Positions 48,182-58,542 of a stretch of DNA of 64,000 bases are shown here, one piece after another (the stretch's first letter is position 1; each line of letters starts with the position of its first letter). The notes beneath the pieces were generated by a model. That model saw only the letters and a program-made list of their open reading frames with translations, did not search any database and was not told the DNA's origin. The DNA comes from Neodiprion pinetum. Taxonomy: Eukaryota > Arthropoda > Insecta > Hymenoptera > Diprionidae. Location of the stretch: NCBI RefSeq assembly GCF_021155775.2, contig NC_060234.1:13257871-13321870 (forward strand), given 5' to 3'. Made by a program: the position numbers and the translations under genes.

Positions 48182-49551
48182 TTACATGTCTGTTTTATTT
48201 ATCCAGCTATTGTGCGAACTATCAAAACCCAACCACTTCACATAGACCCGATTCCCCCGTTTGCGTAATACTTTCTCCACAAGATAGCCAGCCGTCGGGG
48301 TATTTTACTTTGCCTAGCTCCTCCTCGTAGAAGCCCCCCTCGATGGGATGATCTTGATAATCGGCAAGTTTGTACGTCGGTGGATTGGTATTTTTCACCT
48401 CACTCACGGTGAATATTTCAGTCGTCCAATTGGGCGTATAGCCTTTTTCGAATACATTCTTGGACTTGCTGATTCGAACTCGATCGCCCACACTGAATTT
48501 CCGCGCCCGATCACTTCGTTTGATTTGCCGAGGCTTGTACACGCTACGATACAGCTGTTTTTCATTCTCCGTGCTAACATCCACCGGTTTCATTCGAATC
48601 GTGCGATGTCTGGTGTTGTTGTAGGACTTCATTAAATCAGCCAAAATATTAATCCACTCGTACGATCCTTGGAGACCGCTTCCACATTTTATTTTTCAAT
48701 GTTCGATTAAAACGTTCGCATATCGACGCCTTTAAGTTGCTAAATGTCGAATACATGTTGATATTGTGATCCTTCACGAGGGCTTTGAATTCGCTGTTGT
48801 AAAATTCTTTGCCTCGATCAACGTGTAGATGTGTAGGTATACGGCTCTGGGTCAGTACAGATTTCATGGCAGCAGTAACATCTTTCCCACTCTTGGACTT
48901 TATCGGCACAGCCCACGCGTACTTGGAAAATATATCGATGATTGTTAGTAGGTATTTGTATCCCTTGTTGTGCGAGCTGTATGCGGTCATATCGACGTCT
49001 GAAATATTTGCATCGCAGAGGTGCGAGTAGAAATGTTTCTTTGCAGGTAATCGCGGTTCATCGAGTTTCCCCCAACAATCGACGTATTCATAGGGAAAAA
49101 CGCCTTTGCGGGTCATCAAACTGAACTGAGTCGGATTATTATAAAATTTACGTGTTATGGGCTTGTCTGCATCATTCAAATATTTGGAAAGTTTATCGAT
49201 GCTGCTAGCCATAAATCGAAACGAATCGATGAATCTCAAGTGCATCATCGTCCCATCAACGCGTTTCGTGAAGGATATATATTTTTCCTTATTTATGGGT
49301 AGCAGGGTAATTTCACCGGGAAAAGTTGACGCGAGGGATTTTATTAAAAAGTGAGAATCGTAACCGGACAAATTGTGGAAAACTATTGGAATTGTGCGCG
49401 TCTCTCTGAAATTCAAATTACACCGATTATGAGCAGGATCACGATATTTACCCGTGAAGTGACAGTGGTCGTGGCACTTTTTCTCCTCAGGGGTAAACGG
49501 CTTTTCGCAAATGTAGCAATTCTTTGCGCGCATGTGACGATCGTGTTGCAC
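48182..49551 (-). pseudogene. Polinton integrase pseudogene fused to a polymerase fragment
   Basis: The open frame begins inside a copied piece of the polymerase (matching 44970-45520, about 98% at protein level with roughly four substitutions). After NISD it continues in frame into a retroviral-type integrase core: DMTAYSSHNKGYKYLLTIID (first Asp), HLHVDRGKEFYN (second Asp) and SICERFNRTLK (Glu). The integrase N-terminal zinc-binding domain has been replaced by the polymerase piece. Two frameshifts break the rest, one near 48680 and one near 48285 (apparently a 4-bp duplication in a GGCTGGCT context). The last frame ends at 48182 with a chromodomain-like tail (VYVKWLGFDSSHNSW), usual for Polinton integrases. 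The integrase normally inserts the element. This copy is unlikely to work. Confidence 0.85.
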
Positions 49552-49560
49552 TTGGGTAAG

Positions 49561-50472
49561 GTAAGAATTTGGGAAAGTGATAGTGAAAGCAAACTATTAG
49601 CGTGAGTGACAGTTTACGGATTGTCATCCACATTCCCCGACCTATCTAATTGTGGTGAACATTACCGGCCTATCTAATTGCGATGTTGCCAACCGGTCGA
49701 TTAACACACAAGAATGTATTCGAAGTACGTGGAAAATATTATTTTTCACCCGGGGCAAACTATTAGCGCGAAAGTTTACGGGTAACGGCGAAAAATCAAG
49801 GGGGTAAACTGTTAGCGTGGAAGTTTACGGGTAACGGTGAAAAATCAAAATGGTATATTGAAAATATTATTTTCGCCCTGGGGGCAAACTGTTAGCGTGA
49901 AAGTTTAGTGATCGTCAACAACATCCCCAGCCTATCTAATTGCGATGTCACCATCCGGTCGATTAACGCAAAAGAATGTATTCGAAGTACGTGGAAAATA
50001 TTATTTTTCGCCTGGGGCAAACTATTAGCGCGAAAGTTTACGGGTAACGGCGAAAAATCAAAATGGCTATTCATCCGACCGAGAAATAAATCACATTATC
50101 AAACTGTCTGACGATAAAAATCAAAATGGCTGCCCATCCGACTGAGCAAAAATCAAAATGGCCGCCGTCAGACGGTAAAATCGGTCGATTATGCTGGTGA
50201 CGTCATAGCGAAAATCACATTATCAAACTGTCCGACGATAAAAAATCAAAATGGCTGCTGTCTGAATGGCCGCTCGTCTGACTAAGCAAAAATTAAAATG
50301 GCCGCCATCAAAAAATCAAAAATGGCCGCCGTCAAAATGGCCGCCGTCAGAATGGCCGCCATCAAAAAATCAAAATGGCCGCCGTTGTCACGTCAACCGG
50401 TTACGTCACATGGTTACGTCACCTGGTTACGTAATGTTTGTTTTGATTTAGAACTGTCATATCCTATCTACT
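49561..50472. repeat. Right terminal inverted repeat of the Polinton
   Basis: Inverse of 42429-43215 with extra copies of the GGCGGCC-ATTTTGA and GTAAACTTTC units, so about 125 bp longer. Its inner edge (ATTCTTAC on the minus strand) abuts polymerase sequence CTTACCCAAGTGCAACACG directly, a deletion junction next to short shared CTTAC. Confidence 0.85.
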
Positions 50473-52549
50473 GTCGAAGTAAACGACAATTGTTTCATGT
50501 TCATCAATAATGTTTCTCTTTTTGCTATCACGAACATAATCATTTAATCTATTAATCCCGCAATTACTTTCATAAATAATACCCTCACTTTTTTCATTAT
50601 TTTTCCTCCAAAGCTCTCTCTTTCTCTTCAATTCCAATCGACGTATTTTTTTAGTCTTTGACTGGTTAAATATCGTTTTTTTCTCTCGGTGTATATCCAT
50701 TTGACGAACGTATTTAACTGTTTGAGGTCCATTAGGAAGATTTAACTTTTTTTGAATATTCAAAATACTCGTATTACCATCATTTTTTACACAAACAGCA
50801 GATGCAACTCTGATATCACAAGCAGCACTTGTGCTCAAACATTTATTTTCATGAGCTTTATGAGCTACAACATTATTAAAACTCTCATTGCCTTAGCTTG
50901 AAGCCGCTACATAGAATTTATGCGAGTTAGCGGCATATACTTCAAATAAGTTAACTAATGCACCGTATAAAGTTTCATCTGATAGATTGAGAGTATGTTT
51001 TTTATTAGGATTGCACCAATTACGACAATTTTCGTGTCTACTGAATAAGTGATCAGGTATTTGCTTCAAATTTATAGCCAACTGTTCAGATTTCCCCTTA
51101 TTTTGATACACAGCATATGAGAAGCATTTTTTAATGTGAGGAGAAACACCCTGTCTAGCCAATTCTTTATAACTCGATTGCATTTTCCACAATGCTGTCC
51201 CGAAATTCTTGGTCATGTGATTTTTATCACATAATTTATGAAATTCTTGAGTTGGATCGTCTGCTCGTACAGCAGCAATCATAGAACTGTCTTCGTCTCC
51301 TATGATGGCTTGTACTTGAAAACCAGCTTCCTTTAAGATGCTGCTGTGATTGACAAGTTCAACTCCTGCCCCAGCCTCCATAGCCTTAGCACTTCCGTAA
51401 AAATTTAATCGACTGTTATGGTCTTCTTTTTTACGACCCATATCGCATTTCCGGCATCTTCGATTTTTCGTCGTGTAATCCAAAATTTTTCCCGATAAAA
51501 ATCCAATAATTGTACTATAACCGTTCAAGCTGTCATAGCTACGTCCATTACCACGTTTTGTCCAACCCATATCAAATGATACTGTTATATTTATTATTTC
51601 ACCTGAAGCATTATCAAATAAATAATTATTATTCTGTGAATAGATGTTGAGGATGTCAAGTTGAGGAAAAATGTCTTTGGTGATTTCGGGAGGCCTGAAA
51701 TTGAACGACAAAATTTCATTAAATTTCCAATCATGTTTTTATTTTTATTTTATTTATTAATTCCATTCAATATCAAATGTACAACATACGACAAAAATTT
51801 TTCTGTAAAGTACATAATTTCGAAGTGCGCGATTAACAATTATAAACTATTTACCTAAAGCTAGGACAGCAATACTCAATTTCTCCTTTGTAACAGTAAA
51901 ACAAGAAAATCACAAGTCATATTTCAAGTTAAGATTCAATTTGCCGTATATTATGCATTTGATGATAATATAATAATTATAAATCATCCAATAATGTATA
52001 ATATTTCAAATATATGATAGAAATTCCACAAAAATATTTACAATTTTTAGCCATGATTATGTCACAATTCAATTAATTACAATGCAATAATATTTTGCTA
52101 TCAGAAAACCTTGGAGTAAAAATGTGATTTATAATCATTATTTTATCTGCATGAGCTCTTTCAATATTTTAAATAAATCGAAATAAATTCTTACAATGTA
52201 TCGCATAATTTCTTTACATTTTTAATGACCAATTCTTTCTCTTCTGACGCAGCTCGCTTACAACTGTCCTTTGCTTCTGATTCAATAGCTTTGCCAACTA
52301 TAACCTCATATCTTTTATATAGTTGATTTCTTATTTGAGGTAAATTTGCACAAGCTAGAATCTTATTTAAACTGGTGTTTCCTACACCTGAATGGATAGC
52401 TCCTGAAACACATAATTATTTAATACATTATAATAACAAACTAAGTACATTTATATACGTAGTTTTTGATTAAACCATAACACTGTATTAATATTGTTGA
52501 AGATATAAATTTGATAAATTTGAAAAACTGGTAAATTCGAAAAATTAAC

Positions 52550-52624
52550 GGCGGAGCCAGGAATCGAACCTGGTATCTGGAGATGCTTTACCGGAGCCTT
52601 ACTCCACTAGACCACCTAGCCGCC
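52550..52624 (-). repeat. tRNA-like head, copy 1
   Basis: GGCGG pairs with CCGCC at the two ends of a 75-nt cloverleaf-like stretch. The anticodon loop can be drawn with GGT (threonine), but the base before the anticodon is C instead of T and stems have mismatches, so a functional tRNA is unlikely. Confidence 0.6.
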
Positions 52625-52915
52625 CTGACTCTGATGTCGTTGATTCCTCTCATCACCAGTTAGTTCAAATTTGTTTTCTTGTGCTTTTGTATGTGTGAAT
52701 AGAAAGTGTTCTTCCTCTTGAGCACAACTGTAAGAATGTCTGTAAGTGTGTTTACATTTTGGAATCTGACGCTTCTGATGCGAAGCCCGTAAGGCAGTCA
52801 ATGACCGTCTAATAATTGAAATGCGGATATGCATTATCATTAATCACGAGGACTTTTCATTGTTGAAGATATAAATTTGATAAATTTGAAAAACTGGTAA
52901 ATTCGAAAAATTAAC

Positions 52916-52990
52916 GGCAGAGCCCGGAATCGAACCTGGTATCTAGAGATGCTTTACCGGAGCCTTACTTCACTAGACCACCTAGCCGCC
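52916..52990 (-). repeat. tRNA-like head, copy 2
   Basis: Same as copy 1 with a few substitutions, including one that disrupts the acceptor stem (GGCAGAG on the plus strand). A and B boxes are preserved. Confidence 0.6.
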
Positions 52991-53855
52991 CTGACTCTGA
53001 TGTCGTTATTACTGTATTAATATAATAGATATTAATAATTTGATAATAATTAGGTGTATAATTAATTATATTCATTGAAATATAATATTGTTGAGAATAG
53101 AACGACACTCTATCTTCCAGCCAAATCTATGACGTGCTGACACCTATTGAAACCTATACACATTGCACGCCTCACGTGCTACATCCTTTTGTATTTTTGA
53201 ATATACACTTACTCTTGTCGTGACCGCTGACGCGTAAACACATAATATGTACATGTATACCTTGTACCGTTTCATACTCTAATTACCTATAAAATCAAAC
53301 TGTTCAGATTGTCTTTCAACTGTGCTTTTCACTTATGCATAACCCGAAAACCAACGAATATTTATAACTTACCAAGTACCACGGATGAATTAATATCAGA
53401 GACTGTCTTGGTTTTTACTCCAACGTTGACCTTATCAAGCTTTGCACATTTATCACACTTTATTTTAAATTTTGAATGGAGACCTTCGTTTTTGAACTCA
53501 TAAAGCTTCTCTAAATTCAAAAGACTTCTGCAGCTTGTGCATTTCAGATTTTTTGCAATTACTTTCCACGTAACTATCCCATTCTCATCAGCAATTTTAT
53601 CTCCGTCCTTTCCGTCAAGTGCATTTTCAACTTATGGTTTTTTAGCATCAGACATACCTGCTAAGGCATTATTAATTTTATCAGCAGTCCTTTTTTTGAC
53701 AAATCTGCCGTTTTTTAATCGCGAAGTCATTGTTTATTATTTTCAGTCTCCAATTATAACTAACCTCAAATTGATTTCAAAACAATACATTTCTCTATAA
53801 CACATGCTTGAGGGGCAAGAGATCCTGAGTTAGAATGCAACGTTGCGAAGTCAGA

Positions 53856-54022
53856 CAAAAGACGCAATGGGATAATTTTTATACTTCTGCGCATGTGAGA
53901 GGAGGCACAAAGGTGTACTGTATCTCAACTACTTTTTAAGTTAGTTATAATGTTTTATACAGGGGATATTTTTCTGAAAGTTGAGGACTGCTGCTATCAC
54001 GGTACTACCAATCAGTGGTAAC
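53856..54022. other. Spacer, nothing recognised
   Basis: Short non-coding stretch between the candidate Mutator-like end and the Harbinger-like pseudogene. Confidence 0.4.
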
Positions 54023-55211
54023 AATGGATTCTCAGACGGTTTTAATATCCATCTTCGTATTATTTCTGAAATGGAAAAGAACAGGACGGCCTTGGGAGAA
54101 AGAAGCAACGCACCGTAAAATACTTAAATTATTAGCTTTGTATGTACTATTTGGAGACCGAAGAACAACGCATCCGTGAATTTCGGGTGTGACCAATATT
54201 TACGGCAGAATGCCGATTTCGTCAGGGTGCAGTGACAACCTAATTAAAGAAATGGAATCATAAGATCACGAAAAGTACATAAATTATTTTCGGATGATGC
54301 TGAGATTTCCAAAAGATACTTGCCGTTACAAAACCTGGCCTGACGAAACAGACAGTTGTGCGTGAACCGATACCAGCTGATACCAGACTACAAATGACAG
54401 CGTTACCTTGCATCAGATGAGAGTATGGCATCGATCTCGTTTGCCTTTAGAATTGGACGTGGTACAGTATCCAAAACTATTTTTGAAACTTGCGATGTAA
54501 TTTAGAACTGTTTCAAAGAATCAGCTTTCTTGACCTGCAAAATCAGAAAACTAGAAATCAGCTGCTGATAGTTTCGGACAAATGTGGAACTTTCCCAACT
54601 GCATAGGAGTTATTGAAGGCAAAGATGTTATTCTGCAAGTAAGGATATGCAAGGGTACTGGTTTGTTTGATAATATAGTGATCTCACAAACATATTGTCG
54701 CCTATTTTTGTTACAGGCTCCAGCGAAAAGTGTCTCAGCATTTTATAATTATAAGGGCAGTCATAGTCTGGAATTGCTCGGATGTAGCGATGCACACTAT
54801 CGCTTCACGTTACTGGATATTGGAGCTGAGGGTCGTCAGAGTGATGGCGGAAAATTTAGCCACAGTGCAATGGCTCGAGGATTCGAAGGGGATTACTTTC
54901 ATATATCGCCAGCAACATATGGTAATAGCGACGGACGAATTTCACCATTTACTTTAGTGGCTGATGAAGCGTTTTCCCTTACTAAATATATGATGTGACC
55001 ATATCCTAGAAGTCGTGAACTAAACCGAAAGAATAATGTATTCAATTATTGGCGTAGCAAGCCGCGAAGAATCATCGAAAGCGCATTTAGCATTTTGGCA
55101 GCCAAATGGAGAATTTGTCATAGGCCAGTTGACGCATCCGTATCTACCGCACAGAAAATTGTACAAGCTACGTGTTGCCTCGATAATTATATATTATCTG
55201 TGAAAAAATGA
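54023..55211 (+). pseudogene. Second Harbinger (HARBI1-like) transposase pseudogene
   Basis: The plus strand reads MDSQTVLISIFVLFLKWKRT at the start, then stop-ridden N-terminal sequence. 54582-54998 gives MWNFPNCIGVIEGKDV, YNYKGSHSLELLGCSDAHYR, LVADEAFSL, and after a TGA at 54996-54998 NYWRSKPRRIIESAFSILAAKWR. These are the three blocks of the HARBI1 nuclease, but the first catalytic Asp (normally IDGKHV) is Glu here and the second block is separated from the first by an extra stretch of about 25 codons that may be an unspliced intron. At least eight stops are seen overall. It is inactive. No terminal repeats were found. Confidence 0.8.
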
Positions 55212-55289
55212 TCTTGACCTTGTACTATACGTGTTGTTGTAGGATCTTGGAAATGTAGGTCATTAATTTAATAACAAGTTTCAGTCATC

Positions 55290-55318
55290 GTTTCGACTCT
55301 GATTGGAGTCATCCTCAG
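55290..55318 (-). ncRNA. Hammerhead-ribozyme-like core of Penelope-like element 1
   Basis: On the minus strand it reads CTGAGGA, T, GACTC, loop CAATCA, GAGTC, then GAAAC. This fits the invariant CUGANGA and GAAA of a hammerhead with a 5-bp stem II. Penelope-like elements are known to carry hammerheads in their terminal repeats. Stem I (GTC/GAC) is weak and no good cleavage triplet is seen, so activity is uncertain. Confidence 0.6.
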
Positions 55319-55436
55319 GACAATTTAATGCATCTATTGAAAACATCTGTTTGTAATGCATTGTTGGTACCGTCGGAACAACATTATGATACATGATAAG
55401 AAATTAGAATAATAATAAAATTAACCAAACTGTGTA

Positions 55437-55908
55437 GGGGAGGTTGGGGCAAGACGGTTCCCCTAAGCCTGTTATTACTCGTTGTGGCTTTCAACCATCA
55501 AATCAGTTTACTTTTGACCTATTTCGAACAAATCCATGGACATTTTGATGAAACTCTGAAAAAAAAACTTTACTTTAATTAAAAAAATTGATTAATTTTA
55601 AAAAAATTATTATTTTCAAATGCTGCTAGTGGCTCATTTTACCCTACAAGTAGAGTCTACTTAGTAGACAATCAGCCTGAAAATGAATAAGTACATTGAA
55701 TTCTTCATAATTTGACGATAAAAATATAAAAAAATCTGTTTTTCAGAATTTTTGGCTGGTCCATTTTGCCCAAGGTATCTCGCGTACGGTTAAAAATGAG
55801 CTAATATATCAAAATCCCGATAATTTGAAAAAAAAATAAATTTTTTTTGACCAAATTTTTGGAGGGGGCCTTCTTGCCCCAGGGGGGCCGTCTTGCCCCA
55901 CCCTTCCC
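55437..55908. repeat. 472-bp MITE with GGGGCAAGACGG ends and TA duplication
   Basis: The left end is GGGGAGGTTGGGGCAAGACG. The right end on the minus strand is GGGAAGGGTGGGGCAAGACG. TA flanks both (55435-55436, 55909-55910), pointing to a Tc1/mariner-type element. Interior AT-rich, no ORF. Confidence 0.75.
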
Positions 55909-56496
55909 TATATAGAAACAAAGGAACACCAACCTTATATAAAGTAGTCAAATGTTACAAACGGTGAGAAGTAATTCGATTAAATAATAACACAGTTAAG
56001 ATGTTTATTCTCACTTTTTTCTCACTTCCTTTATCTTCTGTCTCCATATTTTATTGATGGTTAAAAGATGGTCTGGTTAAAAGGCAACTACTCTGTCGAC
56101 GATCGTTACTGAAAGGAGTTGGAGACAGTGGGTGGGTGGAATATAAAACCCTTTACTTGTGGAGAATGAGAGAGGATGAGAAGAAGAGAGTAAACAAATA
56201 TGTATACATATAAACATGTGAGATATGTGGGAGGTTGTTCACATCCCGTAAATAAGAAGGTCGTTCGAATACCTTGTTGATGATTAAAAACAAACAGTCA
56301 AATGTTTCGAATATAATAACACTCTGTTATAAAAACATTGACGAAAGAGAGTTGAAGGACAATGAGTAAATAAAATAATCCGTTTCTTGTGCCGATTGAA
56401 CATAGATAAGAACAGAGGAGTGATTAGAGGTATAAAAAATGTGAGATAAGTGAGAAGGTCGTTCTTAACCATATTATGAAGAGGTCGTTGAACTGC

Positions 56497-58542
56497 CTAC
56501 GCCTTCATATCCTTGATTAATTTAATATAAATTTCGCTTAAATTTTCGATGTCTTGTCTATGATTGACAGCATCGGAGTGATTGGCGATGTTACACATTT
56601 CTAACACTAGTCTATTATAATATCGAGGTTCTTTATGTAATATCTTAGCATTATCAAAGTCAAATTGGTGGTTTAAGGACATTGCATGTTTTGTTAAAGC
56701 TGTATAACGGTCGTCTGAATCTTTGAAGTTGTTTTTGTGTTCATTGATTCTTACATTTAAGCAACGACTAGTTTGCCCAATGTACAGCTTATTGCAGTCC
56801 TTGCAACAGATTTTATATACTAAGTTTGATTGTTTTTCCAGTGGTAATTTATCTTTCCCTGTATCAAAAAACAAGCTTAAGTCGTCGACATTTTCTCCTA
56901 CAAATTGTACGTTATATTCTTGAAACGTTCTGTTTAGTGATTCAAACAAACCTTTAACATATGGAATAGAAATAAAGGTCAAGTTTTCTTTATATGTTGG
57001 GTTTAAGGAGTTATTGTTGTCTTGTTCACAGATTTTTTTGTACTTTTGGTTGATGATTCTATGTAAGAGGCCCGGCGGATAATCAATCTTAATTAAGACA
57101 TCTCTGATTAATTTGAGATTTTTTTCGTGATAACAGCTGTTGGCTAATCTTATTCCCCTATCAACTAAATTAATTATTGTCCCGATTTTGTACGATCTGG
57201 GATGATGTGAATAGAAGTTCAAATATCGTTCAGACCACGTGATTTTATGGAACCAATCGGTTTCTATGATGTATGAGTTGTTGATGATTGTTACATCCAA
57301 GAAGTTAATTTTGTTGTTAAGTTCAATTTCTATGGTGAATTGTAATCTTGGATGAAAGGTATTGAATATTTTTAATAGTTGTGGGATGTAATCTTTAGGA
57401 ACGGCTGTTAATATGTCGTCGACATATCTAAAATAAAACGGTACCGAGAAAGGCAGTTTTGTTGTGCCGTGGTCTTCAAGGTCATCCGTGATCATGTCAG
57501 CTAGTATTGGGAATAGGGAAGAGCCCATTGGTAATCCAAAAATTTGAGAAAATACCTTATCGTCGAATTTGAAAATAGGAGCATCAAAACAGATGTTTAA
57601 AGCTAAAAGAAATTGTTCAAGTGGTACAAGGATGTTTGGTGATACTTCACTCCAACGTTTTTTTATAAAATTGGTAACCAAGTTCAGCGGTATATTAGTG
57701 TAGAGTGATATTACATCTAGGGAAACTAAAATGTAATCTGGTGGTAATTTGAATCCATTGATGGAGTTGACCATATTAAAGCTGTTTTTTTACATGTGAA
57801 GGTGCTCTTTTCAGGCCCAGTTTTATCCATGAGTTTAAAGTTTTGGCTAATTTGTAAGTTGGACTATTTAAGAATGACACCATAACTCCCACCGGGACAT
57901 CAGTTTTGTGAATTTTAGGTAAGCCATAAGCTCTAGGTGGCACACTGTTGTTGGTGTAGATACTACGTTTGACTTGTCTGGTGATTAAATTTTTTTGTTG
58001 CCAACTATTAATTAGTGTGTTAACCCGTTGTTGTAATGTGTAAGTAAGGTCATGTTTGACAATTTTATACGTGTTTTTCTCTGATTGTTGTGGTGACATT
58101 TTCGTTCTGTAGTCATTACGAGTAATACAAACAGTTGCGTTACCTTTGTCAGCTTTTAAGAACAGCAGACCAGGGTGAGAAGCTCGGAAGTCTTTAATAG
58201 CGTTGAGTGCTTTGGTATTGAATTCACCTGTTATTCGTGGATTGTGTTTAAAATTGGCAATTTTATTAGAAAAATCAATTCTAGCTCGATTGCGTGACTC
58301 CAAAGGAATTTTATGAGCGTAAGATTCAAAATCAGCTATGAGATTAGATGTAGGTACTGCATTGTTTTTTATGGGAATTCTATGTTTAGGTCCCAAACTT
58401 ACAGTTTCAATAACTTGTGGAGGTATAGTGACATTCGTTAAGTTTACAAACCATTTTGATTTGTCAGAGTTGTTTGGTTTTCCTCCAGAGTTTGATTTTG
58501 AATTAAAAGATTGTTCACCTTTTTAATGTTAGAAGCTTTCAT
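56497..58542 (-). pseudogene. Penelope-type reverse transcriptase with GIY-YIG endonuclease, two frameshifts
   Basis: The N-terminal piece starts at ATG 58542-58540 (MKASNIKKVNNLLIQNQ), shifts frame near 58495, and continues SKWFVNLTNVTIPPQVIETV, FLKADKGNATVCITRNDYR and PRAYGLPKIHK to 57776. An extra A in an A7 run (57784-57790) separates it from the main frame 57774-56497. That frame has SLDVISLYTNIP, GLPMGSSLFPILAD, FRYVDDIL (catalytic YVDD) and NFLDVTI, then a C-terminal GIY-YIG domain (LVYKICCKDCNKLYIGQTSR, then LNVRINEHK) with a CCKDC zinc-like motif. The protein would copy RNA at a nick made by the endonuclease. Apart from the two shifts the frame is open, so this copy is young. Confidence 0.85.

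Larger units (their letters stand above)
42429..50472 (+). mobile_element. Polinton/Maverick-like element, rearranged, 8.0 kb, 6-bp duplication
   Basis: The termini are AGGTGATAGGATATGACAG (left) and, inverted, AGTAGATAGGATATGACAG (right), beginning 5'-AG as Polintons do. GTCGAA is duplicated at 42423-42428 and 50473-50478; 6 bp is the Polinton size. Long inverted repeats follow (42429-43215 and 49561-50472). Content: a full protein-primed DNA polymerase B, and a minus-strand integrase pseudogene fused to a copied polymerase fragment. No capsid, ATPase or protease gene is present. At 8 kb it is about half a typical 15-20-kb element, so it is a deletion and rearrangement derivative. Confidence 0.88.
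52495..53010 (-). mobile_element. 516-bp unit with 147-bp direct terminal repeats carrying tRNA-like heads
   Basis: 52495-52641 and 52861-53007 are direct repeats (about 97% identical) around a unique 219-bp middle. ACTGTATTAATAT flanks the whole unit (52482-52494 and 53011-53023), so it arrived as one insertion. Read on the minus strand, each repeat has a tRNA-like 75-mer with an A box (TAGGTGGTCTAGTGG) and a perfect B box (GGTTCGATTCC), followed by an A/T-rich tail. It may be a dimeric tRNA-derived SINE or a TRIM-like element. A 13-bp duplication favours LINE-type insertion. It lies in intron 1 of the transposase-exonuclease gene. Confidence 0.7.
41628..53730 (-). pseudogene. Mutator-like transposase fused to a DEDDh exonuclease, split by a Polinton
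   Basis: Exons 53730-53373 (donor TTG|GTAAGT), 52402-52195 and 51694-50473, then 42422-41628 after the Polinton. The joined length is 2583 nt (861 codons) and all phases match. Exon 1 has a zinc-ribbon-like CTSCRSLLNL ... IKCDKCAKL. Exon 3 carries the transposase core (VSFDMGWTKRGNGRSYDSLN, IIGDEDSSMIAAVRADD, NHMTKNF), then the C-terminal FNN...NTSILNI region. The chain runs on in frame into YFD|IETTGF (motif I), LLVAHNAQFDVPRLL (motif II) and SFHDAAYDILIL (motif III), a DnaQ-like DEDDh 3'-5' exonuclease. Stops: TAA 53632-53634, TAA 50893-50895 and one TAA near 42199 between exonuclease motifs I and II. Intron 1 holds the 516-bp tRNA-repeat element. Confidence 0.85.
41256..53855 (-). mobile_element. 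Candidate Mutator-like element carrying the transposase-exonuclease gene (ends tentative)
   Basis: CTGACTTGGCAACGTTGCA at 41256-41274 is matched inverted at 53837-53855 (CTGACTTCGCAACGTTGCA on the minus strand), one mismatch in 19. Part of this is self-palindromic, which weakens the case. The two sites bracket the whole gene: the start codon is at 53730 and the stop at 41628. No target duplication is visible outside. Without the Polinton the element would be about 4.5 kb. Confidence 0.4.

Noticed and set aside
52550..52990. Two functional tRNA genes
   Set aside because: Stems are mismatched, the base before the putative anticodon is wrong and the heads are part of a mobile repeat.
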